DNA from: Monoplex corrugatus
Taxonomy: Eukaryota > Mollusca > Gastropoda > Littorinimorpha > Ranellidae
NCBI GenBank assembly: GCA_030674185.1
Contig: JAPXFY010000016.1
Location: forward strand, 42,642,466 to 42,657,465
Direction of reading: 5' to 3'
Length of the DNA stretch: 15,000 nt
The notes under the pieces are model-generated. The model did no database searches, had not been told where the DNA came from, and was given only the letters and a program-made list of their open reading frames with translations. Both the position numbers and the translations under genes were made by a program. Of the stretch, positions 7,875 through 14,673 are shown piece by piece. Position 1 is the stretch's first letter, and every line of letters begins with the position of its first letter.

Positions 7875-7950
7875 TCTTGTGTCCTAATTTGTATGAGGCC
7901 GAAATGCTGTAGGTTTCTTATTAGAATCTGCAATGACCACATCCGATCAC
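7875..7950 (-). mobile_element. SINE-like fragment (GATCGGATGTGGTCA family), inverted copy
   Basis: The minus strand reads GATCGGATGTGGTCATTGCA, GATTCTAATAAGAAACC, then GCATTTCGGCCTCATACAAA, matching 6958-7022 on the plus strand. The two copies face each other about 860 bp apart around a GAT array and the LINE-B tail. Confidence 0.5.
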
Positions 7951-7994
7951 ATGCCGCACACAGGCCGTAATGACTACATGGAACAGGAGACGAG

Positions 7995-8365
7995 ATGTTG
8001 AGAAGAGAGGCAGAAAGGTTCAGACGTTCGCCTGCCGATAACTAAACTCGAGGTTCCAGGAGGGTCCACTCCCCTGTAGAGGCCTCGACGTTTCTGCCTC
8101 AGTTTGACCGGAAAATCAAACTGAACGTCTAATCATTCGGAAGGGGACGAAAAACGAGTCGGACTCGTGTGTCTTCTGGCCTGCGCACGCTGAAGATCCC
8201 ACGGTAGTTGAAAATTGTGAAGAGCAGGACATCTCCCCTGGTATGAAAGATTGGAGAGATAGACTGGTTTCCCAGGTCCTTCCCCTTGAAGGCCAATTAA
8301 CCTTCTTGCCTTTCTGAAGCCTTGGGTGGTGCTGCACTCAGGCGGCACAGTCTGAAAGGAGAGAG
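7995..8365 (+). mobile_element. tRNA-derived SINE, plus strand
   Basis: The head reads GGCAGAAAGGTTCAGACG (A-box-like), TTCGCCTGCC, then GAGGTTCC and GGGTCCACTCCCC where a B box would be (degraded). The body continues CCTCGACGTTTCTGCCTCAG, TTTGACCGGAAAATCAAACTG and, near 8185, GCGCACGCTGAAGATCCCAC. From memory this body (Cys/Leu-like head, 'cgacgtttctgcct...gaccggaaaatcaaactga') is a frequent gastropod SINE. The right end, near GTGCTGCACTCAGGCGGCAC, is uncertain. The minus-strand frames here are not coding. Confidence 0.6.
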
Positions 8366-8598
8366 CAACCAGAATTTAACATGGTAAATTCATTGTGACA
8401 CAAAACATGAATATGAATTTACTTTTGTTCTCCTTATTTGTAGGGCAAGCATCCCCAACCAAGCATGTCGTAGATAAGATTCAGGTTTGGAGAACAGATG
8501 TGAAATAAACCAGATTTGCCTGGACGAATAAGCAATCTCTCGGCTGATCATGACTATCGTGGGAATATACGATGGAGGTTTCCCGTTGCCTTCCATCG
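8366..8598. other. No gene recognised
   Basis: Unique sequence between the SINE and the TTTG repeat, with no coding, RNA or repeat structure that I can support. Confidence 0.5.
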
Positions 8599-8707
8599 GT
8601 TTTTTTTTATTTGTTTGTTTTGTTTGTTTGTTTGATTGTTTGTTTATTTGTTCGTTTTGTTGTTGTTTGTTTGTTGTTGTTTGTTTTTGTTTGTTTTTTT
8701 TTTATTA
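8599..8707. repeat. (TTTG)n / T-rich low-complexity repeat
   Basis: TTTG and TTG repeats with short T-tracts. The Phe/Val/Cys frames over it are compositional. Confidence 0.95.
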
Positions 8708-8734
8708 TATGGACTGTCCTCAACCTTTGTCGTT

Positions 8735-8900
8735 CTCACAACAACCCACAAGGCAGTGGTGGTGGTTTTCTGTCAGGGTTTCCCCCCTTAGCGCTGATAT
8801 TTCCCGAGACAGCCACAAGGCAGTGGGGGTGGTTTTCTGTAAGGGTTAACTCCCTTAGCCTTAGTCTCTCTCGAGACAACCACAAGGCAGTGGTGCTATT
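8735..8900 (+). repeat. 67-bp tandem repeat, about 2.5 copies
   Basis: CCACAAGGCAGTGG starts at 8746, 8813 and 8880, exactly 67 bp apart. Copies 1 and 2 share GGTGGTTTTCTGT, AGGGTT, CCCTTAG and CGAGACA. The third copy stops after GCAGTGGTG. I do not recognise the family. Confidence 0.92.
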
Positions 8901-9029
8901 AAATTAACCCATGGCTTGGGGTCTGGTTCATGGGCACCAGGGCAAGTGTCAGTGTATAATTATGGATTTAATTCCTGGCACGTAGACGCTATCTTGAGAA
9001 ACTGTAGCTAAAACCTCAGAGCAGTTAAT

Positions 9030-9033
9030 CTCT

Positions 9034-9127
<94 letters not shown>

Positions 9128-9185
9128 CTCTCTCTCTCTCTGTCTCTCTTCTGTCTCTCTCTCTGTCTGTCTCTCTCTCGCTGGC

Positions 9186-9254
<69 letters not shown>

Positions 9255-9256
9255 TT
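9030..9256. repeat. (CT)n/(CA)n microsatellite at the head of unit 1
   Basis: CT runs with a (CA)n block at 9091-9126 and interruptions such as CTGGCCCC. It is longer than in units 2 and 3 and the only one with a CA block. Confidence 0.97.
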
Positions 9257-9459
9257 TGTGTGTTGTTGATGGTGGTGATGGTGGCTGTAGTGAGGTGTTA
9301 TTTTTGTTCCCTACTTTTGCTGGTGTTTTTCAAACGAAAATGCAGTTTATAATTCCTAACTTCAAATCAGAAAGAAGACAAGAAAGACGACAAAGGCGAT
9401 AAAGAAAATAGCAACATGTCTTATTAACTGATCAACATTCAAACAGTCCTGCCATTTCT

Positions 9460-9709
9460 TTAACCCTTTGACTCCGCACCCTGTACTACCTGCACCCTGC
9501 ATTGCTAACCATGCTTGAAAGCGGAAAAAATTAACCTTTGATTCCCTCACCCTAAACACCAGCTTCCTGCAGGTTATGTTTTTGCAGTTGGTGGACAGGG
9601 TGAGGGAGTCAAAGTAGGTTAAGTATTTTTGTAGTTGGTAAGTAGTGTGAGGGAGTCAAAGGGTTGTTTTTTGCAGATGGTAGGTAGGGTGCAGGGGGTT
9701 AAGGGTTAA
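9460..9709 (+). mobile_element. TTAA-bounded palindromic miniature element, copy 1
   Basis: Left end TTAACCCTTTGACTCCGCAC, right end GGTTAAGGGTTAA, 250 bp including TTAA at both ends. Inside are AACCTTTGATTCCCTCACC and the right-hand GGTGGACAGGGTGAGGGAGT and GTGAGGGAGTCAAAGGG, which are partly complementary. The central hairpin is degraded here: CACCAGCTTCCTGCAG is followed by a non-complementary insert. A TTAA target and an end starting CCCTTTG suggest a piggyBac-type MITE, but there is no transposase, so this is inference. Confidence 0.72.
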
Positions 9710-9750
9710 CTCACCAGTTCCAACCCTAAGCCCCAGCCCCAAGGCGTCAG

Positions 9751-9763
9751 CCCCCCCCCCCCC
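9751..9763 (+). repeat. C13 homopolymer, partner of the G14 tract at 9865-9878
   Basis: Thirteen C's here and fourteen G's about 100 bp downstream. Unit 2 keeps the pair (C9 at 11092-11100, G12 at 11199-11210). Unit 3 has lost both. Confidence 0.9.
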
Positions 9764-9864
9764 TATTCTTTACATCTACTTGCCTCCACTCAGGTTCCTA
9801 ACGAGAGCCTTGATTGCAATCTCCTGCGTGACCAAGTAGCTGGCAATTTGCGCCTGTTAGGGCA

Positions 9865-9878
9865 GGGGGGGGGGGGGG
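9865..9878 (+). repeat. G14 homopolymer, G-quadruplex-prone
   Basis: Fourteen consecutive G's after GGGCA. The run can form quadruplex DNA or pair with the C13 tract upstream. Confidence 0.9.
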
Positions 9879-10083
9879 AAGAAGGTCTGAAAATGGGATT
9901 GGGACCGCCAAACAGACTCTGGGACGGGAATGGGACAGCACCAGATAATCAGATTCTGGAGAAAGCAAGGGGCCAAGCAAACGAGAAGCCCGTCCACTTG
10001 AGCGCGTGACCTTCCCATTAACCCCTAGCCACTTGTTTTTATCCGCGCCGCAAGGGACACTCCCCCCCCCCCAAGCCATGCTA

Positions 10084-10091
10084 TGACGTCA
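10084..10091. promoter_or_regulatory. CRE-like palindrome TGACGTCA, unit 1
   Basis: A perfect TGACGTCA followed by CTACCTGATGT and about 35 bp later by CCAAT. It is kept in all three units while the surrounding sequence varies. No gene is attached, so this is only a candidate site. Confidence 0.4.
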
Positions 10092-10486
10092 CTACCTGAT
10101 GTCATCTATCACAAGGAAAGAGCCAATATCGAGCAGACAACCAGAGCGCGTTTGCATGGTGGACATGTTGCTGCCTTAAGGAGGAACACGTGACATTTCG
10201 CTGTAAATTTTGCATTTTTCCACCAAGTCATTTTTTTTAATGTAAACCTTGTAGGTAATCTAAGGGAATAACTGAACTGATGATTCTGGCTCGTGAGGAA
10301 CCCTATTGATGGTCAGCCACACCATTTTCATATAAACCAGACACACACAAAAATCTAAGGAGAACGCAGACTTGAAATGTGTTTCTGATTCCTATGTGTT
10401 TGAACGCTGTCAGCCACTTTGATCTAGATTGTCATTTTCATATGGTATGATCTTCAGCATCATTGAATATGACGTTACTCCTTGAT

Positions 10487-10517
<31 letters not shown>

Positions 10518-10772
10518 TCTCTCTCCCCTCTCTCTCTCTCTCTCTCTGTCTCTCTCTGTCTCTCTCTGTCTCTCTTTGTTGTTGGTGGTGATGGTAGTAG
10601 TGGCAGTGTGGTGCTATTTTTGGTTCCTACTGCTGCTTGTGTGTTCATGATTGAAAATGTCGTTATAAATTCCTAAGTTGATTATTCCTAAGAACAAAGA
10701 TGGCTAAGGCAGTAATAAAAATAAGAACGTGTCCTATTACCTGATCAACATAGAAATAGTCTTGCCATTTCC

Positions 10773-11051
10773 TTAACCCTTTGACTGCTGCACACTGCTC
10801 ACCAGCATCCTGCATTGCCAACTATGCTAGCAAAGCAAAAAAATCATAACCTTTTGATTCCTTCACCCTATCCACCAGCTTCCTGCAGGAATTTGGTGGA
10901 TAGGGTGAGTGAGTCAAATGGTTAAGTTTGTGGATAGGGTGAGGGAGTCAGAGGATTACGTTTTTTGCAGTTGGTAGGTAGGGTGCAGGGGAGTCAAAGG
11001 GTTAATTTTTTTTGGCAGTTGGTAAGTAGGGTGCAGGAGTCAAAGGGTTAA
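10773..11051 (+). mobile_element. TTAA-bounded palindromic miniature element, copy 2
   Basis: Left end TTAACCCTTTGACTGCTGCA, right end TGCAGGAGTCAAAGGGTTAA, 279 bp with TTAA on both sides; the ends are inverted repeats of about 20 bp with one or two mismatches. An inner near-palindrome centred on CTGCAG (about 10846-10925) has arms CACCCTATCCACCAGCTTCC and its complement. To its right are further direct copies of the motif (G)GTAGGGTG...GAGTCAAAGGGTTAA, ending near 10925, 10958, 11005 and 11051. It lies inside the unit, so insertion preceded the triplication. Confidence 0.8.
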
Positions 11052-11409
11052 CCCAGCAGTTCCAACCCTGAGCCCCAGCCCCAAGGCGTCACCCCCCCCC
11101 ACCTTCCTTACACTACCTGCCTTTACTAAGGTTTCTAGAGACTTGATTGCAATCTCCCACGTGACCAAGTAGCTGGCAATTTGCCACCTGTTAGGGCAGG
11201 GGGGGGGGGGTCTGAAAATGGGATTGGGACCGCCAAACAGACTCTGAGATGGGAATGGGACAAAATCAGATAATCAGATTCTAGGGGAAAAAAAGGGGTC
11301 AAGCAGACGACAAGCCCATCCACTCGACCACGTGACCTTCCCAAGAACCTCTAGCCACTTTTATTCCTGTGCCTCAAGGAACCGCCCCCCCCCCTCCTTC
11401 TGGAAGCCA

Positions 11410-11417
11410 TGACGTCA
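11410..11417. promoter_or_regulatory. CRE-like palindrome TGACGTCA, unit 2
   Basis: Same position in the module as in unit 1, again upstream of a CCAAT string (CCAATATCGAGC). CACGTGAC E-box-like strings lie nearby at 11158 and 11329. Confidence 0.4.
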
Positions 11418-11845
11418 CTACCTGATGTGATCTATCACTAGGAAAGGGCCAATATCGAGCAGACAACAAGGGCGAGTTTGTATGGTGGACATTTCCTTGC
11501 CTTAAGGAGGAAAAAAATGATATTTCGATGTGAATTTTGCATTTAACCATCAAGTCTTTTTTCTTTTCAATGTAAACCTTGTAGGTAGTTTAAGGGAATA
11601 AATAAACTGATCATTCCAGCGCGTGAGGAACTCTATTTATGATCAGGCACACCACTTTCATATAAACCAGACACACACAAAAATCTAAGGAGAACGCAGA
11701 CTTGAAATGTGTTTCTGATTCCTATGTGTTTGAACGCTGTCAGCCACTTTGATCTAGATCGTCATTTTCATATGGTATGATCTTCAGCACCATTGAATAT
11801 GACGTTTCTCCTTGATTCTCTCTCTCTCCCTCTCTCTCTCTCTCT

Positions 11846-11881
<36 letters not shown>

Positions 11882-11924
11882 CTATCTCTCTCTTTCTTTC
11901 TTTCTCTCCCTCTCCCTCCCTCTA

Positions 11925-11983
<59 letters not shown>

Positions 11984-12188
11984 TTGTTCTTGTTTTTGGT
12001 GGTGGTAGTAGTGGTGGTGCTGCTGCTGCTATTTTTGGTTCTTACTGCTGCTGGTATTTGTTTTGAATGAAAATGTAGTTATAAATTCCTAATTCGAATA
12101 TTCCTTACAAGAAAGACGACAAAGGCAGGAAACAAAATGAGAGCATGTCCTATTACCTGATCAACATTGAAACAGTCTTGTCATTCCC

Positions 12189-12474
12189 TTAACACTTTGA
12201 CTACTGCACACTGCTCACCAGAATCCTGCATTGCCAACCATGCTTGCAAAGCAAAAAGAAAACTTAACCCTTTGATTCCCTCATCCTATCCACCAGCTTC
12301 CTGCAGGAAGCTGGTGGATAGGGTGAGTGAGTCAAATGGTTAAGTTTTTTTGCAGTTTGTGGATAGGGTGAGGGAGTCAGAGTATTACGTTTTTTGCAGT
12401 TGGTAGGTAGGTGAGAGAGTCAAAGGGTTGAGATTTTGCAGTTGGTAGGTAGGGTACAGGGGTTAAAGGGTTAA
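12189..12474 (+). mobile_element. TTAA-bounded palindromic miniature element, copy 3
   Basis: Left end TTAACACTTTGACTACTGCA, right end GGTTAAAGGGTTAA, 286 bp with TTAA on both sides. The inner palindrome at 12264-12343 is the best preserved of the three units. Direct copies of the right terminal motif (GGTAGGTGAGAGAGTCAAAGGG and similar) follow it. Confidence 0.8.
12264..12343. repeat. 80-bp near-perfect palindrome inside copy 3, itself TTAA to TTAA
   Basis: Arms 12264-12303 and 12304-12343 match at 36 of 40 positions with no loop, centred on CTGCAG. The left arm begins TTAACCCTTTGATTCCCTC and the right arm ends GAGTCAAATGGTTAA. The inner palindrome therefore carries the same termini as the whole element. 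Confidence 0.95.
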
Positions 12475-12857
12475 CCCACCAGTTCCAACCCTAAGCCCCA
12501 GCCCCAAGGCGTCACTCACTCACTCCATTCCTGACACTACCTGCCTTCACTAAGGTTCCTAACGAGAGCCTTGATTGCAATCTCCTGCGTGACCAAATAG
12601 TTGGCAATTTGCCGCCTGTTAGGGCAGGGGGGAGAGGGTCTGAAAATGGGATTGGGACCGCCAAACAGACTCTGTGATGGGAATGGGACAGTGCCAGATA
12701 ATCAGATTCTGGGGAAAGAAAGGGGCCGAGCAGACGACAAGCCCGTCCACTAGAGCACGTGACCTTCCCATGAACCTCTAGCCACTTTTTTCTCGCGCGG
12801 CAAGGGACACCAACCTGCCGCAAGGGACACCCACCCACTCCCACCCCCCAGAAGCCA

Positions 12858-12865
12858 TGACGTCA
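12858..12865. promoter_or_regulatory. CRE-like palindrome TGACGTCA, unit 3
   Basis: Third copy of the site at the same place in the unit. It is followed within ~35 bp by CCAATATCGAGC. No gene is attached. Confidence 0.4.
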
Positions 12866-13026
12866 CTACCTGATGTGACCTATCAGCCAATATCGAGCAG
12901 ACAACCAGGGCGAGTTTGTATGGTGAACATGTCCTTGCCTGAAGGAGGAAAAAAGTATATTTCGCTGTGAAATTTGCATTTTTCTTCTATATTTTTTTGC
13001 ATTTTTTTAATGCAAACTTTCTAGGT

Positions 13027-13346
13027 GACTGTTATAAGTGTTCATGTTCACAGGAATATGGAATATGTCAATACTCAAAACAGCCTGATTTTGTGTTTTG
13101 TTTCACGGAGATGTTCTTTGTCCATCCATACAGGTTTTAGCCTGGATATTGTTGATGTTCTCTTTGCTGCCTGCCAGAGGATTACTGACGTGTTAGGGCG
13201 AAGGTCATTCCATGCGCGTTACACAACACATCTGTCAACTGGTGAAAATTTAACTGATCACACGTGATGCTATGGGTCAGCACATAACTCATATTTGCTG
13301 GCGACAAGCTGAGGTCTGCCAAAGTTAGGAGAATTTTCTTCCGGTA
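13027..13346. other. No gene recognised
   Basis: Unique sequence after the broken third unit. An 80-residue plus frame (13025-13267) has no recognisable domain. GTGTTAGGGCGAAGGTCATT near 13190 may be part of the dispersed repeat whose tail follows. This is too weak to call. Confidence 0.45.
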
Positions 13347-13402
13347 GATGATGATGATGACGATGATGATGATGATGATGATAATAATAATAATAATAAT
13401 AA
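13347..13402. repeat. (GAT)n followed by (AAT)n
   Basis: GAT repeats to about 13380, then eight AAT-type units. Confidence 0.96.
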
Positions 13403-13552
13403 TGTTATTTGTGATGCGCATATCCATATAAAACATGCTCACCAGCGCTTTACATTTCGCAAGAAAGGCAAAAAGGTGATAAAAAATGTTCACAATTACA
13501 TACACAATAAGATAACAACAAACATTAAAGCTATACAAGTAAGAAGACACAT
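13403..13552 (+). mobile_element. Possible dispersed repeat fragment between trinucleotide arrays
   Basis: It runs GTTATTTGTGATGCGCATAT, CCATATAAAACATGCTCACC, AGCGCTTTACATTTCGC. From memory, phrases such as 'gcgcatatccat..aaacatgctc..agcgctttaca' after an AAT array recur widely in gastropod genomes. The ends are merged with simple repeats on both sides. Confidence 0.4.
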
Positions 13553-13612
13553 AATGATGATGACGACGACGATGATGATGATGATGATGATGATGACAAC
13601 GATGATAATGAT
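13553..13612. repeat. (GAT)n/(GAC)n microsatellite
   Basis: GATGATGAC repeats. The poly-His minus frame is an artefact. Confidence 0.95.
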
Positions 13613-14000
13613 GCAATCCTTCTCCTCCTCCTCATAATGATTATAATATCATTATCAACAATAATGATGATACTAATGATATAATAAAAAAATGATAATA
13701 AAAAAAAAAATGATGATGATGATGATACTAAAAAAAAATGATAAATAAAAAAAAAAAAAAATAATAATAAAAAAAAAATGATGATGATGATGATACTAAA
13801 AAAAAATGATAATAAAAAAAAAAAAATAATAATAATAAAAAAAAAAAATGATGATGATGATGATACTAAAAAAAAATGATAATAAAAAAAAAAAAAAAAT
13901 AATAATAATAAAAAATGATGATGATGATGATACTAAAAAAAAAAATGATGATGATGATGATACTACTACTACCACTACTGCTACTACCACTGCTGTGACT
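13613..14000. repeat. Compound microsatellite with 67-70 bp higher-order period
   Basis: Blocks of (ATG)n-ATACTA, poly-A, ATGATAATA, poly-A, (AAT)n, poly-A repeat. GATACTA starts at 13724, 13792, 13862 and 13929, then 13959, giving steps of 68, 70, 67 and 30 bp. Confidence 0.93.
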
Positions 14001-14109
14001 CCTACAACAACAATGACAATAATGTACTAATAATGATACTAATACTACTATTACTACTTATAATAATGACAATAGTAATAATAGTAAGAATGCAATAATA
14101 ACAATAATA

Positions 14110-14140
<31 letters not shown>

Positions 14141-14190
14141 CAATAATAGTAATAGTAACAACAATAATAATCATAATCATAATCATCATA
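14001..14190. repeat. Degenerate AAT/ATC/ACT trinucleotide region
   Basis: Interrupted AAT, ACT and AATC repeats. Isoleucine-rich frames on both strands are artefacts. Confidence 0.93.
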
Positions 14191-14480
14191 ATGGTATTGA
14201 TAACAAAACAGTGCAAACGGTCCATATCAAAAGCAATCTCATTGAACTTTACAGGACAGAACGTCATCAAACTTTCATCCAAGCAAAAAGACACTGACAA
14301 AACATTGAAATAGAAAAAAACAATCACCAGGAACCACAGCAGCATAAGTGCTAGGAAGCATTCTGCCTAACCGTATGTACTAATGATAGAGCCCATCTCG
14401 AGAAGTTAAAATTTTTGTTATTATTGAAAATTCCTGTTGTACCTCTATCAGACGAGAAAACTACCGTATTGCAATGGTTC
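14191..14480. other. No gene recognised
   Basis: Unique AT-rich sequence. Short frames such as TKQCKRSISKAISLNFTGQN on the plus strand carry no domain that I recognise. Confidence 0.5.
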
Positions 14481-14673
14481 TTAACCCTTTGATTCCCGCA
14501 CCCTATCCATCAACTGCAAAAACTTAACCTTTTGACTCCCTCGACGTATCCTCCAGCTTTCTACAGCAAGCTGGAGGATACGATGAGGGAGTCAAAAGGT
14601 TCAGTTTTCGCTTTGCTAGCACAGTCGAGAATGCAGAATGCTGATGGACAGGGTGCGGGAGTCAAAAGGTTAA
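14481..14673 (-). mobile_element. TTAA-bounded palindromic miniature element, copy 4 (dispersed, inverted)
   Basis: 193 bp from TTAA to TTAA. Outer terminal inverted repeats of 32 bp (14481-14512 and 14642-14673) match at 29 of 32 positions, beginning TTAACCCTTTGATTCCCGCA. Inside is a second hairpin (14526-14601): arms of 34 bp matching at 32 positions around an 8-base loop, starting AACCTTTTGACTCCCTC, i.e. the same terminal motif again. The asymmetric part CGCTTTGCTAGCACAGTCGA, GAATGCAGAATGCTGATGG is the reverse complement of the left part of copies 1-3, so this copy lies in the opposite orientation, outside the triplication. No coding capacity. TTAA ends with CCYTTTG fit a piggyBac-like non-autonomous element. 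Confidence 0.85.
14526..14601. repeat. Inner hairpin of copy 4
   Basis: Arms 14526-14559 and 14568-14601 differ at two positions, loop TCTACAGC. TTAA is intact on its left (14524-14527), while the right side reads TTCA, one change from TTAA. Confidence 0.95.

Larger units (their letters stand above)
9028..10480 (+). repeat. Unit 1 of a ~1.33-kb tandem triplication
   Basis: Order in the unit: a CT/CA microsatellite (9030-9256), GGTGGTGATGGTGGCTGTAG, AAATTCCTAAC-type sequence, the TTAA-bounded element (9460-9709), ACCC...CCCCAAGGCGTCA, a C-tract, GATTGCAATCTCCTGCGTGA, a G-tract, GGGATTGGGACCGCCAAACAG, AGATAATCAGATTCTGG, a second C-tract, TGACGTCA (10084), CCAATATCGAGCAGACAAC, and a 150-bp end block (10331-10480). 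The same order recurs in units 2 and 3. Offsets to unit 2 are 1330 bp at 10331 and 10441, and 1333 bp at 9811. The minus frame over 9798-10079 recurs in the other units but breaks with G-tract length and is not taken as a gene. Confidence 0.93.
10481..11810 (+). repeat. Unit 2 of the ~1.33-kb tandem triplication
   Basis: Same module order as unit 1: CT array (10487-10577), GGTGGTGATGGTAGTAGTGG, TTAA-bounded element (10773-11051), C9 and G12 tracts, GGGATTGGGACCGCCAAACAG, TGACGTCA (11410), CCAATATCGAGCAGACAAC and the 150-bp end block at 11661-11810. The end block differs from unit 1 at only about three positions by eye, while the preceding 130 bp differ at about 19. Confidence 0.95.
11811..13026 (+). 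repeat. Unit 3 of the ~1.33-kb tandem triplication, right end missing
   Basis: CT array with (CTAT)n at 11862-11885, GGTGGTGGTAGTAGTGGTGG, TTAA-bounded element (12189-12474), GATTGCAATCTCCTGCGTGA (12572), TGACGTCA (12858) and CCAATATCGAGCAGAC. Similarity to unit 2 stops at about 13026 (CTTTCTAGGT), so the last ~240 bp, including the 150-bp end block, are absent. The C- and G-tracts of units 1 and 2 are replaced by CACTCACTCACTCC and GGGGGGAGAGGG. Confidence 0.92.

Noticed and set aside
9798..12844. A minus-strand frame sharing SPESDYL..SHS..RVCLAVPIPFSD in all three 1.33-kb units
   Set aside because: Sharing follows from DNA duplication. The frame start and end change with G- and C-tract lengths, substitutions show no obvious codon bias, and there is no known domain.
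13025..13267. 80-residue plus-strand frame after the triplication
   Set aside because: No domain, no exon signals, and it starts at the breakpoint of unit 3. Not enough to call a gene.
13182..13616. Histidine- and isoleucine-rich minus-strand frame
   Set aside because: Its runs come from GAT and AAT microsatellites.
13796..14345. Asp/Lys- or Ile/Phe-rich frames
   Set aside because: They are translations of compound GAT/AAT/poly-A repeats.
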